This document shows positions 39,951 to 48,002 of a DNA stretch of 61,946 bases, in pieces. The stretch's first letter is position 1; every line of letters starts with the position of its first letter. The notes below the pieces were generated by a model, which worked only from the letters and a program-made list of their open reading frames with translations, searched no databases and was not told the origin of the DNA. Origin of the DNA: CAMLOF01 sp041913045 (lineage in GTDB: Bacteria > Pseudomonadota > Gammaproteobacteria > Burkholderiales > Burkholderiaceae_C); the NCBI GenBank assembly GCA_041913045.1, contig JAYSGB010000026.1:1-61946 (forward strand), given 5' to 3'. The position numbers and the translations under genes were made by a program.

Positions 39951-40382
39951 ATGGAACTCAACACTCTCAAGCCCGCAGCTGGCGCCAAGCACGCCAAGCG
40001 TCGCGTGGGCCGTGGCATCGGCTCCGGTCTGGGCAAGACCGCAGGTCGCGGTCACAAGGGCCAGAAGTCCCGTGCCGGTGGCTACCACAAGGTCGGCTTC
40101 GAAGGCGGTCAAATGCCTTTGCAGCGTCGCCTGCCCAAGCGCGGTTTCAAGTCTCAAAGCCTGAAGTTCAACGCCGAGGTGACCTTGGCTGACCTGCAGG
40201 TGCTGGGTGCATCCGAAGTGGATGTCCTGGTGCTCAAGCAGGCCGGTCTGGTTCCTGAACTGGCCAAGAAGGTCAAGGTCATCAAGACTGGCGAGCTCAG
40301 CATCGCTGTCAAGCTGTCCAACATCGGCGCTACCGCCGGTGCGAAGGCTGCCATCGAAGCCGCTGGCGGCTCGCTGGCCTGA
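39951..40382 (+). CDS. rplO: 50S ribosomal protein L15
   Basis: 143 residues. The basic, Gly-rich N-terminal arm (RRVGRGIGSGLGKTAGRGHKGQKSR) reaches into the 50S core, and the globular part ends AKAAIEAAGGSLA. Preceded by CGGAG. Followed after 25 bases by secY. Confidence 0.98.
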   Translation: MELNTLKPAAGAKHAKRRVGRGIGSGLGKTAGRGHKGQKSRAGGYHKVGFEGGQMPLQRRLPKRGFKSQSLKFNAEVTLADLQVLGASEVDVLVLKQAGLVPELAKKVKVIKTGELSIAVKLSNIGATAGAKAAIEAAGGSLA

Positions 40383-40407
40383 TCTGGTGTAACACACGGA
40401 ATCGCTT

Positions 40408-41727
40408 GTGGCCACGAACGCAGCAACCCTAGCCAAGACAGGAAAGTTCGGCGATTTGCGTCGCCGTCTTGTATTCCTGCTCCTGGCCCTGGTGGTTTAC
40501 CGCATTGGCGCGCACATTCCGGTGCCGGGGATCGATCCTGCCCAGCTGGAGCAACTCTTCAAGGGCCAGCAGGGCGGCATCCTGAACCTCTTCAACATGT
40601 TCTCGGGCGGCGCGTTGTCGCGCTTTACCGTGTTCGCGTTGGGGATCATGCCCTACATCTCGGCCTCGATCATCATGCAATTGATGACGTACGTGATTCC
40701 CACGTTCGAGCAGCTGAAGAAAGAGGGCGAGGCCGGCCGCCGCAAGATCACGCAGTACACACGTTACGGAACCTTGGCATTGGCCATCTTCCAGGCTCTC
40801 GGCATTGCCGTGGCCCTGGAAAGCTCGCCTGGCTTGGTGATCGATCCTGGCTTCGCCTTCCGCTTCACGGCGGTGGTCAGTCTGGTCGCAGGCACCATGT
40901 TCCTGATGTGGCTCGGCGAGCAGATCACCGAACGTGGTCTGGGTAACGGCATATCGATCCTGATCTTTGCAGGTATCGCAGCCGGTCTGCCCAGTGCCGT
41001 TGGTGGCTTGCTTGAACTGGTGCGCACTGGTGCCATGAACATCCTGGTTGCGATCTTCATCGTGGCTCTGGTGATTCTGGTGACTTACTTCGTGGTTTTC
41101 GTCGAACGCGGTCAGCGCAAGATCCTCGTGAACTACGCACGCCGTCAGGTGGGCAATAAGGTGTACGGCGGTCAATCGTCGCATCTGCCGCTCAAGCTGA
41201 ACATGGCTGGCGTGATTCCGCCGATCTTTGCGTCGTCGATCATCCTGCTGCCCACCACGCTGGTGAGCTGGATCAGTACGGGTGACAGCACGCGCTGGTT
41301 GCGTGACATTGCTGCAGCCTTGTCGCCAGGGCAACCGATCTACGTGGCGTTCTACGCTGCTGCCATTGTGTTCTTCTGCTTCTTCTACACGGCGCTCGTG
41401 TTCAATAGCCGCGAGACTGCCGACAATCTGAAGAAGAGTGGTGCCTTCATTCCGGGTATCCGTCCGGGTGATCAAACGGCTCGCCACATTGACAAGATCC
41501 TGGTGCGTCTGACCTTGGCCGGTGCGATCTACATCACGCTGGTGTGTCTGTTGCCCGAGTTCCTTATCCTGAAGTACAACGTGCCGTTCTACTTCGGTGG
41601 TACCTCCCTGCTGATCATTGTTGTGGTCACCATGGACTTCTGGGCTCAGGTGCAGAACTACGTGATGTCGCAACAGTACGAATCGTTGTTGAAGAAAGCC
41701 AACTTCAAGGCTACGCCAGGTGTCTGA
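40408..41727 (+). CDS. secY: Preprotein translocase channel subunit SecY
   Basis: 439 residues from GTG 40408, ten transmembrane helices. RRRLVFLLLALVVYRIGAHIPVPG at the first helix, YVIPTFEQLKKEGEAGRRKI, and the cytoplasmic loop VERGQRKILVNYARRQ that contacts SecA and the ribosome are visible. SecYEG moves proteins across or into the inner membrane. It is in its standard place at the end of the spc operon, with infA three bases downstream. Confidence 0.98.
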   Translation: MATNAATLAKTGKFGDLRRRLVFLLLALVVYRIGAHIPVPGIDPAQLEQLFKGQQGGILNLFNMFSGGALSRFTVFALGIMPYISASIIMQLMTYVIPTFEQLKKEGEAGRRKITQYTRYGTLALAIFQALGIAVALESSPGLVIDPGFAFRFTAVVSLVAGTMFLMWLGEQITERGLGNGISILIFAGIAAGLPSAVGGLLELVRTGAMNILVAIFIVALVILVTYFVVFVERGQRKILVNYARRQVGNKVYGGQSSHLPLKLNMAGVIPPIFASSIILLPTTLVSWISTGDSTRWLRDIAAALSPGQPIYVAFYAAAIVFFCFFYTALVFNSRETADNLKKSGAFIPGIRPGDQTARHIDKILVRLTLAGAIYITLVCLLPEFLILKYNVPFYFGGTSLLIIVVVTMDFWAQVQNYVMSQQYESLLKKANFKATPGV

Positions 41728-41730
41728 CAT

Positions 41731-41949
41731 ATGGCCAAAGACGATGTCATCGAAATGCAAGGTGAGGTCATCGAAAACCTCCCTAACGCGACGTTCCGCG
41801 TGAAGTTGGAAAACGGGCACGTGGTACTGGGTCACATCTCCGGCAAGATGCGCATGCACTACATCCGCATCCTGCCAGGTGACAAGGTCAAAGTGGAGCT
41901 CACGCCCTATGACCTGACCCGTGCCCGGATCGTGTTCCGCGCCAAGTGA
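41731..41949 (+). CDS. infA: Translation initiation factor IF-1
   Basis: 72 residues, an S1-like OB fold (MAKDDVIEMQGEVIENLPNATF, then GHISGKMRMHYIRILPGDKV). It starts three bases after secY, so it is almost certainly translationally coupled. IF-1 blocks the A site during initiation. Position between secY and rpmJ is common in betaproteobacteria. Confidence 0.98.
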   Translation: MAKDDVIEMQGEVIENLPNATFRVKLENGHVVLGHISGKMRMHYIRILPGDKVKVELTPYDLTRARIVFRAK

Positions 41950-41978
41950 AGAGTTTTGAGATTTATTAGGAGAGAAAC

Positions 41979-42092
41979 ATGCGAGTTTCGGCTTCGGTCA
42001 AGAAAATGTGCCGCAACTGTAAGATCATCCGTCGCCATGGCGTCGTGCGAGTCATCTGCACCGACCCGCGACACAAGCAGCGTCAAGGCTGA
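41979..42092 (+). CDS. rpmJ: 50S ribosomal protein L36
   Basis: 37 residues from ATG 41979, with AGGAGAG upstream: MRVSASVKKMCRNCKII and RRHGVVRVICTDPRHKQRQG. The zinc ribbon CRNC, Cys and His ligands (C and H in CTDPRH) are intact, so this is the zinc-dependent form. It lies between infA and rpsM in the usual order. Confidence 0.96.
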   Translation: MRVSASVKKMCRNCKIIRRHGVVRVICTDPRHKQRQG

Positions 42093-42110
42093 TACGTTTA
42101 GAGGACTACC

Positions 42111-42476
42111 ATGGCACGTATTGCAGGCATCAACATTCCGCCTCACAAGCACGCCGAGATCGGCCTGACGGCTATCTTCGGTATCGGTCGCACCCGTGCT
42201 CGCAAGATTTGCGAAGCATGTGGCATCGCTTACGACAAGAAGATCAAGGATCTGAGCGACGCTGAGCTGGAAAAGGTTCGCGACCAGGTCAACACCTACA
42301 CCATCGAAGGCGATCTGCGTCGTGAAACCACGATGAACATCAAGCGCCTGATGGACATCGGCTGCTACCGTGGCTTCCGTCACCGCCGCGGCCTGCCCGT
42401 GCGTGGTCAGCGTACCAAGACCAATGCCCGTACCCGTAAAGGTCCGCGCAAGGCCGCCCAGTCGCTGAAGAAGTAA
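42111..42476 (+). CDS. rpsM: 30S ribosomal protein S13
   Basis: 121 residues. MARIAGINIPPHKHAEIGLTAIFGIGRTRA and RHRRGLPVRGQRTKTNARTRKG are diagnostic. AGAGGA precedes the ATG. First gene of the alpha-operon part. In E. coli the S4 regulatory pseudoknot lies upstream of this gene; the gap here (18 bases from rpmJ) is too small for one. Confidence 0.98.
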   Translation: MARIAGINIPPHKHAEIGLTAIFGIGRTRARKICEACGIAYDKKIKDLSDAELEKVRDQVNTYTIEGDLRRETTMNIKRLMDIGCYRGFRHRRGLPVRGQRTKTNARTRKGPRKAAQSLKK

Positions 42477-42493
42477 TCGGTTAAAGGACAGAT

Positions 42494-42898
42494 ATGGCTA
42501 AGCAACCCTCCAGCAACGCAGCAGCCCGCGTACGCAAGAAGGTCCGCAAGAACATCGCGGACGGTATTGCACACGTGCACGCTTCGTTCAACAACACGAT
42601 CATCACCATCACGGACCGTCAGGGCAACGCTCTGTCCTGGGCTTCCTCCGGTGGTCAGGGTTTCAAGGGCTCCCGCAAGTCCACCCCCTTCGCAGCCCAG
42701 GTGGCTTCCGAAGTGGCTGGCCGCGCAGCCATGGAACAGGGCATCAAGAACCTGGACGTCGAGATCAAGGGCCCCGGTCCTGGCCGCGAGTCTTCCGTTC
42801 GTGCCCTGGGCGCCTTGGGTATCAAGATCACGTCCATCTCCGACGTGACCCCGGTGCCCCACAACGGTTGCCGCCCCCAGAAGCGCCGTCGCATCTGA
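42494..42898 (+). CDS. rpsK: 30S ribosomal protein S11
   Basis: 134 residues. HVHASFNNTIITITDRQGNAL and the closing DVTPVPHNGCRPQKRRRI are diagnostic. AAAGGA precedes the ATG. It is followed by an unusually long gap of 194 bases before rpsD, which holds a promoter and two hairpins. Confidence 0.98.
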   Translation: MAKQPSSNAAARVRKKVRKNIADGIAHVHASFNNTIITITDRQGNALSWASSGGQGFKGSRKSTPFAAQVASEVAGRAAMEQGIKNLDVEIKGPGPGRESSVRALGALGIKITSISDVTPVPHNGCRPQKRRRI

Positions 42899-42928
42899 TT
42901 GCGCTGTAGCGCCTTCGCGCGCTATAAT
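42899..42928 (+). promoter_or_regulatory. Internal promoter before rpsD
   Basis: TTGCGC (42899-42904), an 18-base spacer and a perfect TATAAT (42923-42928) begin immediately after the rpsK stop. Expected transcription start is near 42935, giving a leader of about 158 bases before rpsD. This would allow rpsD-rpoA-rplQ to be transcribed apart from the rest of the ribosomal cluster. Confidence 0.65.
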
Positions 42929-42950
42929 TCAAAGCTTTTGTTTTGAAAGC

Positions 42951-42980
42951 CACCGCAATACATTGCCGTGTATTGCGGTG
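42951..42980 (+). promoter_or_regulatory. rpsD leader hairpin 1
   Basis: A perfect 12-bp stem, CACCGCAATACA / TGTATTGCGGTG, with a 6-base loop TTGCCG. No T-run follows (next bases CGCTGTCG), so it is not an ordinary terminator. Such a perfect stem between two ribosomal genes is likely to be functional, either as a regulator-binding structure or as a transcript stabiliser or processing site. Confidence 0.7.
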
Positions 42981-42999
42981 CGCTGTCGTTAAGACCACC

Positions 43000-43041
43000 G
43001 CCGCCGAGCAGGATCAATTTTGAGTTGATGCGTTCGGCGGC
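43000..43041 (+). promoter_or_regulatory. rpsD leader hairpin 2
   Basis: Outer stem GCCGCCGAGC with GTTCGGCGGC (ten pairs, one G-U), a small internal loop, then inner stem ATCAA / TTGAT around a 7-base loop. It ends about 50 bases before the rpsD GTG start. With hairpin 1 it makes a strongly folded leader, a candidate binding site for S4 or another autoregulator. Confidence 0.6.
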
Positions 43042-43092
43042 TCCCGTGATGTGCCGTTGTTGGCCATTGCGGTAGTTTGAAAGGAAACCCAC

Positions 43093-43716
43093 GTGGCACG
43101 TTACCTCGGCCCCAAGGCCAAACTCTCTCGCCGTGAAGGCACCGACCTGCTCCTGAAGAGCGCACGCCGCTCCATCAGCGACAAGGCCAAATTCGACTCC
43201 AAGCCGGGTCAGCACGGTCGCACCTCCGGTCAGCGTACCTCCGACTTCGGTCTGCAGCTGCGCGAAAAGCAGAAGGTCAAGCGCATCTACGGCGTGCTCG
43301 AGCGCCAGTTCCGCCGCTACTTTGCTGAAGCCGACCGTCGCCGTGGCAACACTGGCGCCAACCTGCTGTCTCTGCTGGAATCCCGCCTGGACAACGTCGT
43401 GTTCCGCATGGGCTTCGCTTCCACCCGTGCCGAAGCGCGCCAGCTGGTGTCGCACAAGGCCATCGTGGTCAATGGTCAAAGCGTGAACATTCCTTCCTTC
43501 CTGGTCAAAGCCGGTGACGTGGTCGCCGTGCGCGAAAAGTCCAAGGGCCAGGCCCGTGTGAAGGAAGCTCTGGAGCTTGCCAAGCAGATCGGTTTCCCCG
43601 CTTGGGTGGAAGTCGCAGCCGACAAGGCTGAAGGCGTCTTCAAGAAGGTGCCGGATCGTGACGAGTTCGGCTCCGACATCAACGAGTCGCTGATCGTTGA
43701 AATGTACTCTCGCTGA
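43093..43716 (+). CDS. rpsD: 30S ribosomal protein S4
   Basis: 207 residues from GTG 43093, with AAGGAAA upstream. MARYLGPKAKLSRREGTDL, the S4 RNA-binding domain (LESRLDNVVFRMGFASTRAEARQLVSHKAIVVNG) are typical. No zinc cysteines, so it is the C-minus form. S4 is an assembly initiator and, in E. coli, the autorepressor of the alpha operon. The structured leader upstream makes autoregulation plausible here too. Confidence 0.98.
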   Translation: MARYLGPKAKLSRREGTDLLLKSARRSISDKAKFDSKPGQHGRTSGQRTSDFGLQLREKQKVKRIYGVLERQFRRYFAEADRRRGNTGANLLSLLESRLDNVVFRMGFASTRAEARQLVSHKAIVVNGQSVNIPSFLVKAGDVVAVREKSKGQARVKEALELAKQIGFPAWVEVAADKAEGVFKKVPDRDEFGSDINESLIVEMYSR

Positions 43717-43736
43717 TAGCGAGACCCACTTTAGTG

Positions 43737-43765
43737 CCCGGATTCTGCTGCTGGCGGGGTCCGGG
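43737..43765 (+). promoter_or_regulatory. Weak hairpin between rpsD and rpoA
   Basis: CCCGGA / TCCGGG, 6-bp stem with a 17-base loop, followed by ATTTTG. It could act as a weak attenuator or processing site lowering or separating rpoA expression; the loop is large, so support is modest. Confidence 0.3.
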
Positions 43766-43824
43766 ATTTTGTGCTCCATCGGCCTTATCGGTGTAACGAG
43801 CCGAGGGTATTGAAGGAAGTCCGA

Positions 43825-44811
43825 ATGCTGAATAACCTGCTCAAACCCAAGAACATCAACGTCGAGCAACTGTCGGCCAACCGTGCCAAAGTGACGCTCG
43901 AGCCTTTCGAGCGTGGTTACGGCCACACGCTGGGCAACGCCCTGCGTCGCGTGCTGTTGTCGTCCATGGTGGGCCACGCTCCCACGGAAGTGACGATCGC
44001 GGGTGTGGTGCACGAGTACTCTTCCATCGACGGCGTCCAAGAGGACGTGGTCAACATTCTGCTGAACCTCAAGGGTGTGGTGTTCAAGCTCCACAACCGT
44101 GACGAAGTGACGCTGAGCCTGCGCAAGGACGGCGAAGGCGTGGTGACGGCTGCTGATATCCAGACGCCGCACGATGTCGAGATCCTGAACCCCGAGCATG
44201 TGATCGCCACGCTGTCTGCTGGTGCCAAGCTCGACATGCAGATCAAGGTCGAAAAGGGCCGCGGCTATGTGCCGGGTAACCTGCGCCGCAACGACGATTC
44301 CGTCCGTTCCATCGGCCGTATCGTGCTGGACGCATCGTTCTCCCCGATCAAGCGCGTGAGCTACGCTGTGGAAAACGCCCGCGTGGAACAGCGTACCGAT
44401 CTGGACAAGCTGGTTCTCGAAATCGAAACCAACGGTGCCGTGGGCCCCGAAGAGTCGGTTCGTGCCGCTGCCAAGATTCTGGTGGAGCAACTGGCTGTGT
44501 TCGCCCAGCTCGACGGCGCCAACGCCTTCGAAGCAGGTGCAGCACCTTCGCGCAGCAGCCAGCAGTTCGACCCGATCCTGCTGCGTCCCGTGGACGAGCT
44601 GGAACTCACCGTGCGTTCCGCCAACTGCCTCAAGGCAGAGAACATTTACTACATCGGTGACCTCATTCAGCGCACCGAGAACGAGCTGCTCAAGACCCCG
44701 AACCTGGGTCGCAAGTCGCTCAACGAAATCAAGGAAGTGCTGGCCTCTCGCGGCCTGACCCTGGGCATGAAGCTGGAAAACTGGCCGCCCGCAGGTCTGG
44801 AAAAGCACTGA
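43825..44811 (+). CDS. rpoA: RNA polymerase alpha subunit
   Basis: 328 residues from ATG 43825, with GAAGGAAG upstream. The N-terminal dimerisation domain (FERGYGHTLGNALRRVLLSSM, EYSSIDGVQEDVVNILLNLK) and the C-terminal domain that contacts UP elements and activators (LRPVDELELTVRSANCLKAENI, LGRKSLNEIKEVLASRGL) are both complete. Standard position between rpsD and rplQ. The gap before it is 108 bases. Confidence 0.98.
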   Translation: MLNNLLKPKNINVEQLSANRAKVTLEPFERGYGHTLGNALRRVLLSSMVGHAPTEVTIAGVVHEYSSIDGVQEDVVNILLNLKGVVFKLHNRDEVTLSLRKDGEGVVTAADIQTPHDVEILNPEHVIATLSAGAKLDMQIKVEKGRGYVPGNLRRNDDSVRSIGRIVLDASFSPIKRVSYAVENARVEQRTDLDKLVLEIETNGAVGPEESVRAAAKILVEQLAVFAQLDGANAFEAGAAPSRSSQQFDPILLRPVDELELTVRSANCLKAENIYYIGDLIQRTENELLKTPNLGRKSLNEIKEVLASRGLTLGMKLENWPPAGLEKH

Positions 44812-44886
44812 TCTGCCGTTTTTTGCAAGCCCTGACCCCCTGCGGTACCTGATACGGCCGCAGGTGAATATAGAAAGGAAATCATC

Positions 44887-45282
44887 ATGCGTCACGGACA
44901 CGGACTTCGTAAACTCAACCGCACCACATCGCACCGTCTGGCGATGTTGCGCAACATGATGAACTCGCTGCTCACGCACGAAGTCATCAAGACCACTCTG
45001 CCCAAGGCCAAGGAACTGCGCCGCGTGGTGGAACCCATGATCACCCTGGCGAAAGAGCCCACGCTGGCTAACCGTCGCCTGGCTTTCGATCGCCTGCGCG
45101 ACCGCGACGTCGTGGTCAAGCTGTTCGACGAACTGGGTCCCCGTTTCAAGGCCCGTCCCGGTGGCTACACCCGCATCCTGAAGATGGGTTTCCGTGTTGG
45201 TGACAACGCGCCCATGGCTCTGGTTGAGCTGGTTGACCGCGCCGAAGAAACTTCTGCTGAAGAAGTTAAGGCTGCAGAATAA
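44887..45282 (+). CDS. rplQ: 50S ribosomal protein L17
   Basis: 131 residues. MRHGHGLRKLNRTTSHRLAM and LLTHEVIKTTLPKAKELRRVVEP are diagnostic. AAAGGAA precedes the ATG. It ends the alpha operon; the initiator tRNA gene begins 24 bases after its stop. The C-terminal tail is acidic (VDRAEETSAEEVKAAE). Confidence 0.98.
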   Translation: MRHGHGLRKLNRTTSHRLAMLRNMMNSLLTHEVIKTTLPKAKELRRVVEPMITLAKEPTLANRRLAFDRLRDRDVVVKLFDELGPRFKARPGGYTRILKMGFRVGDNAPMALVELVDRAEETSAEEVKAAE

Positions 45283-45289
45283 TCTGTGC

Positions 45290-45295
45290 TAGAAT
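45290..45295 (+). promoter_or_regulatory. Candidate -10 element of the tRNA-fMet gene
   Basis: TAGAAT lies 11 bases before the mature tRNA end; a weak -35 (TTAAGG, 18 bases upstream) falls within the end of rplQ. The tRNA may therefore have its own promoter in addition to read-through from the alpha operon. Confidence 0.4.
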
Positions 45296-45306
45296 ACAAG
45301 GCTTGA

Positions 45307-45383
<77 letters not shown>

Positions 45384-45407
45384 ACAAATCAAGCTTGCTT
45401 GTCATTG

Positions 45408-45434
45408 AAGCCCTCGGAAACGAGGGCTTTTTTG
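45408..45434 (+). terminator. Intrinsic terminator after tRNA-fMet
   Basis: 9-bp perfect stem AAGCCCTCG / CGAGGGCTT with a GAAA tetraloop, followed by an uninterrupted T-run. It closes the spc-alpha-tRNA transcription unit and, read on the other strand, faces the end of the SDR gene. Confidence 0.92.
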
Positions 45435-45449
45435 TTTCTTCATTCGGTT

Positions 45450-46247
45450 TCAGTACAGGCCAGGCGTGGCGCCGCCATCACAGGCGATGGCCGTGCCCTG
45501 TATGTGTCGAGCGGCGGGGCTGCACAGAAAGAGGGCGAGGGCAGCCATGTCCTCTGGGGTGCCCAGGCGCTGCAGGCCATCTTTCGCCATGAGTGACTGG
45601 CGTATCTCGGCTGCTGTTGTTCCATTCGCCTTGGCCCGTTGTTCAAACAGTTGAGTCACACGTTCCGTCTCGGTCAAGCCGGGCAATATGGCGTTGACGT
45701 TCACACCGTGGCGTTTACCCAGGCCTGAGAGGCCCTTGGTGAAGTTGTGCATGGCCGCGTTGACGGAACCTCCGATCAGGAAGTCCGGGTCTGGTGTGCG
45801 GGCCGCACCCCCAATGATGTTGACCACATGCCCTTGTGCCTCGGACAACATGGGCCAGAGAAGACGGCACATCCGGACACAGGCGAAGAATTTGAGTGCG
45901 AACCCGTCGGCCCAAGTGTTGTCAGGCAAGTCCAGGAAAGCGCCTGCATGTGTTGCGCCAGCGGAGTTCACAAGGATGTCGCAGCGCCCAAATGTTTCTT
46001 GCACAAGTGCGGCAACCTTGTTGCATCCTGCTTCCGTGCGTAGATCGGCGGCGCAAGTGACAACGCTTTGCCGGCTTGCTGCAGAAATGTCCTGCGCGGC
46101 AAGACTGAGGTTCTCGGTCGATTGAGCCACCAGCACAACATGGGCGCCTTCCTTTGCGAAGGCAGCGGCGATGCCTCGACCAATGCCTCGGCTTGCGCCG
46201 GTGACCACAACGACCTTGTTGTGAAAGTTGCCGAGTTTCTGGTTCAT
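45450..46247 (-). CDS. Short-chain dehydrogenase/reductase-like protein, noncanonical active site
   Basis: 265 residues. The N-terminal Rossmann motif TGASRGIGRGIA and NSAG are normal for SDR proteins, as is NVNAILPGLTETER after the active site. However, the catalytic positions differ: where YxxxK is expected the sequence reads GGSVNAAMHNFTK (Tyr to Gly, Lys to Asn), the catalytic Ser position is NIIGGA (Gly), and the Asn position FALKFF (Ala). It therefore resembles a noncanonical SDR subgroup and may bind NAD(P)H without the standard reaction, or use another mechanism. Divergent from the Na/Pi cotransporter gene. Confidence 0.85.
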   Translation of the reverse strand: MNQKLGNFHNKVVVVTGASRGIGRGIAAAFAKEGAHVVLVAQSTENLSLAAQDISAASRQSVVTCAADLRTEAGCNKVAALVQETFGRCDILVNSAGATHAGAFLDLPDNTWADGFALKFFACVRMCRLLWPMLSEAQGHVVNIIGGAARTPDPDFLIGGSVNAAMHNFTKGLSGLGKRHGVNVNAILPGLTETERVTQLFEQRAKANGTTAAEIRQSLMAKDGLQRLGTPEDMAALALFLCSPAARHIQGTAIACDGGATPGLY

Positions 46248-46350
46248 GGATTAGCTATTCCAAAGCCCGCACGAGTGAATGCGACGATCTGATACATTGG
46301 GCCGCAACTCCGCAGAGGCGGCCTCCGAACGCCTTTGCCGTCAGTCAGCA

Positions 46351-46370
46351 TGCACGGTGATCACCGTGCA
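46351..46370. repeat. 20-bp perfect palindrome in the Na/Pi cotransporter leader
   Basis: TGCACGGTGA joined directly to its reverse complement TCACCGTGCA. It ends 18 bases before the ATG at 46389, where a ribosome-binding site would be expected but none is seen. It could be a dimeric-repressor operator or, in RNA, a stem covering the start region. Confidence 0.75.
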
Positions 46371-46388
46371 GCTTGCCTTCCTTTCAAC

Positions 46389-48002
46389 ATGCTAGAGATC
46401 GTATTCCCCTTCGCTGGCGGCATTGGACTGTTTCTGGTCGGCATGATGATGCTGTCAGACGGACTGGTGGCGTTCGGCGGTGACGTGATGAAGCAGGCGC
46501 TCGCGCGGTTCACCGGGACACCCTCGAAAGCTATCTTATCTGGCACCTTGGCCACGATGGTGGTGCAGTCGTCGTCAGCGACCACGGTGACGCTGATCGG
46601 TTTCGTCAGCGCGGGTCTCATTACATTCACGCAGGCCATTGGTGTTGTGATGGGGGCGAGCCTTGGCAACACGGCAACGGGATGGATCGTGGCGGGGCTG
46701 GGGCTGAAGGTGAACCTGGGTTTTTACACCTTGCCTCTCATCGGGGTTGGAGCACTTCTGAAACTGCTCGCGAAGGGGCGTTGGGCGGCCTTGGGAATGG
46801 CCGCTGCGGGTTTTGGAATGATGTTTCTGGGATTGAACACGCTGCAGGAAGGCATGAAGGGCGTGTCGAGCGTGTTCAGCCTTTCCGCCCTGCCTGACGG
46901 GGGCTATATCGCGCGCTGGGTCACGATGTTGATTGGGCTGGCGTTGACGGCGGTGCTGCAGTCCTCAACCGCAGCCATTGCCACGACCTTGACGGCCCTG
47001 CATACAGGCACGATCAACTTTGAGCAGGCGGCGGCGTTGGTGGTGGGGGCTGCCATAGGAACCACATTGACAGGCGCACTGGCGGCAATGGGGGCGACGA
47101 TCCACGCACAGCGCACGGCGCTGGCCTATGTGTTGTTCAACCTGGTGGCCGGGGCGGTGGCGATCGTCCTTCTGCCGGTTTTCTTTGCCGCCATCGCGTG
47201 GCTGGGAACATTTGCCGGGTTGGATGCAGGGGCAACCAGTCTGGCTGCTTTTCATACCTTGTTCATTGGTGTGGGTGTGGCGCTGTTCTTGCCCTTCATC
47301 CAGCCGTTTGCACAAGCCGTTGAGCGTTTGCTGCCAGAGCGGGGCACGGTGGCCACACAGCGCTTGGACCGGTCGATGCTGTCGATTCCGTCCGTCGCGC
47401 TGGAGGCATCTCAAAGGGCGCTGGAGCAGGTGGCGTTGCGTTTGCTGGACGTCTACAGCGAGATGTTGTCTGGCGCCGCTGTACAGACGCATGAGGCGCG
47501 GCTGGCGGAGTGCGCCAGCGATCTGGATGACGTGTATGGCTTCGTGAGCCGGATTGAGATGCCTGCGAGGGACCGCGTGCTGGCGGGCCAGCGCATCGCC
47601 CAGTTGCATGCAGTGGACCACTTGATGAGGTTTCACAGCCGTCTGAAGGACATCAAGCAGGCGGATATCGACTTGACGGAAGCCTGCTACCACTGGGCGC
47701 TAGACAACAGCATGCACATATTGCAACTGGCGCGCGAGGGCCTGCAGGGCAGGGCATTGGCGGGCTCGCTGCCGCAGATTGAGTTGGACGCGGTCACGCT
47801 GGCCGCTCTGTCGCGCCAGGTGCGTCACGAATTGCTGGAGGAATCTGTCTCGGGGCCGCAAAGTGCAGCACATGCGTTGCGGCGCACCGATACGTTCAGG
47901 TGGCTGGAGCGCACCGGCAACCACATCTGGCGGATATGTCACTACCTGTCTGCTGGTCGGCGTGAGGAGATTCGGACGCAGGAGCCGCCCCAAGAGGCCT
48001 GA
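46389..48002 (+). CDS. Na/Pi cotransporter family protein with PhoU-like tail
   Basis: 537 residues from ATG 46389. The membrane part contains the two inverted repeats of the NptA/PNaS family, each with its signature: VVQSSSATTVTLIGF and VLQSSTAAIATTLTAL. About eight helices follow the pattern to residue 310. The C-terminal 200 residues are helical and PhoU-like (LEASQRALEQVALRLLDVYSEML, HAVDHLMRFHSRLKDI), perhaps a regulatory domain. Such proteins import phosphate with sodium or, in some bacteria, export it. No Pho box was recognised upstream, but a 20-bp palindrome lies in the leader. Confidence 0.9.
   Translation: MLEIVFPFAGGIGLFLVGMMMLSDGLVAFGGDVMKQALARFTGTPSKAILSGTLATMVVQSSSATTVTLIGFVSAGLITFTQAIGVVMGASLGNTATGWIVAGLGLKVNLGFYTLPLIGVGALLKLLAKGRWAALGMAAAGFGMMFLGLNTLQEGMKGVSSVFSLSALPDGGYIARWVTMLIGLALTAVLQSSTAAIATTLTALHTGTINFEQAAALVVGAAIGTTLTGALAAMGATIHAQRTALAYVLFNLVAGAVAIVLLPVFFAAIAWLGTFAGLDAGATSLAAFHTLFIGVGVALFLPFIQPFAQAVERLLPERGTVATQRLDRSMLSIPSVALEASQRALEQVALRLLDVYSEMLSGAAVQTHEARLAECASDLDDVYGFVSRIEMPARDRVLAGQRIAQLHAVDHLMRFHSRLKDIKQADIDLTEACYHWALDNSMHILQLAREGLQGRALAGSLPQIELDAVTLAALSRQVRHELLEESVSGPQSAAHALRRTDTFRWLERTGNHIWRICHYLSAGRREEIRTQEPPQEA

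Noticed and set aside
40429..41859. Minus-strand open frame of 476 codons opposite secY and infA
   Set aside because: Composition is His/Asp/Gln-rich and unlike a protein; secY is certain on the other strand.
43769..43800. Hairpin from the two ATCGG copies before rpoA
   Set aside because: They are direct, not inverted, repeats and cannot pair.
42922..44979. Minus-strand open frame of 685 codons opposite rpsD and rpoA
   Set aside because: Antisense shadow of two certain genes, helped by high GC and strong codon bias.
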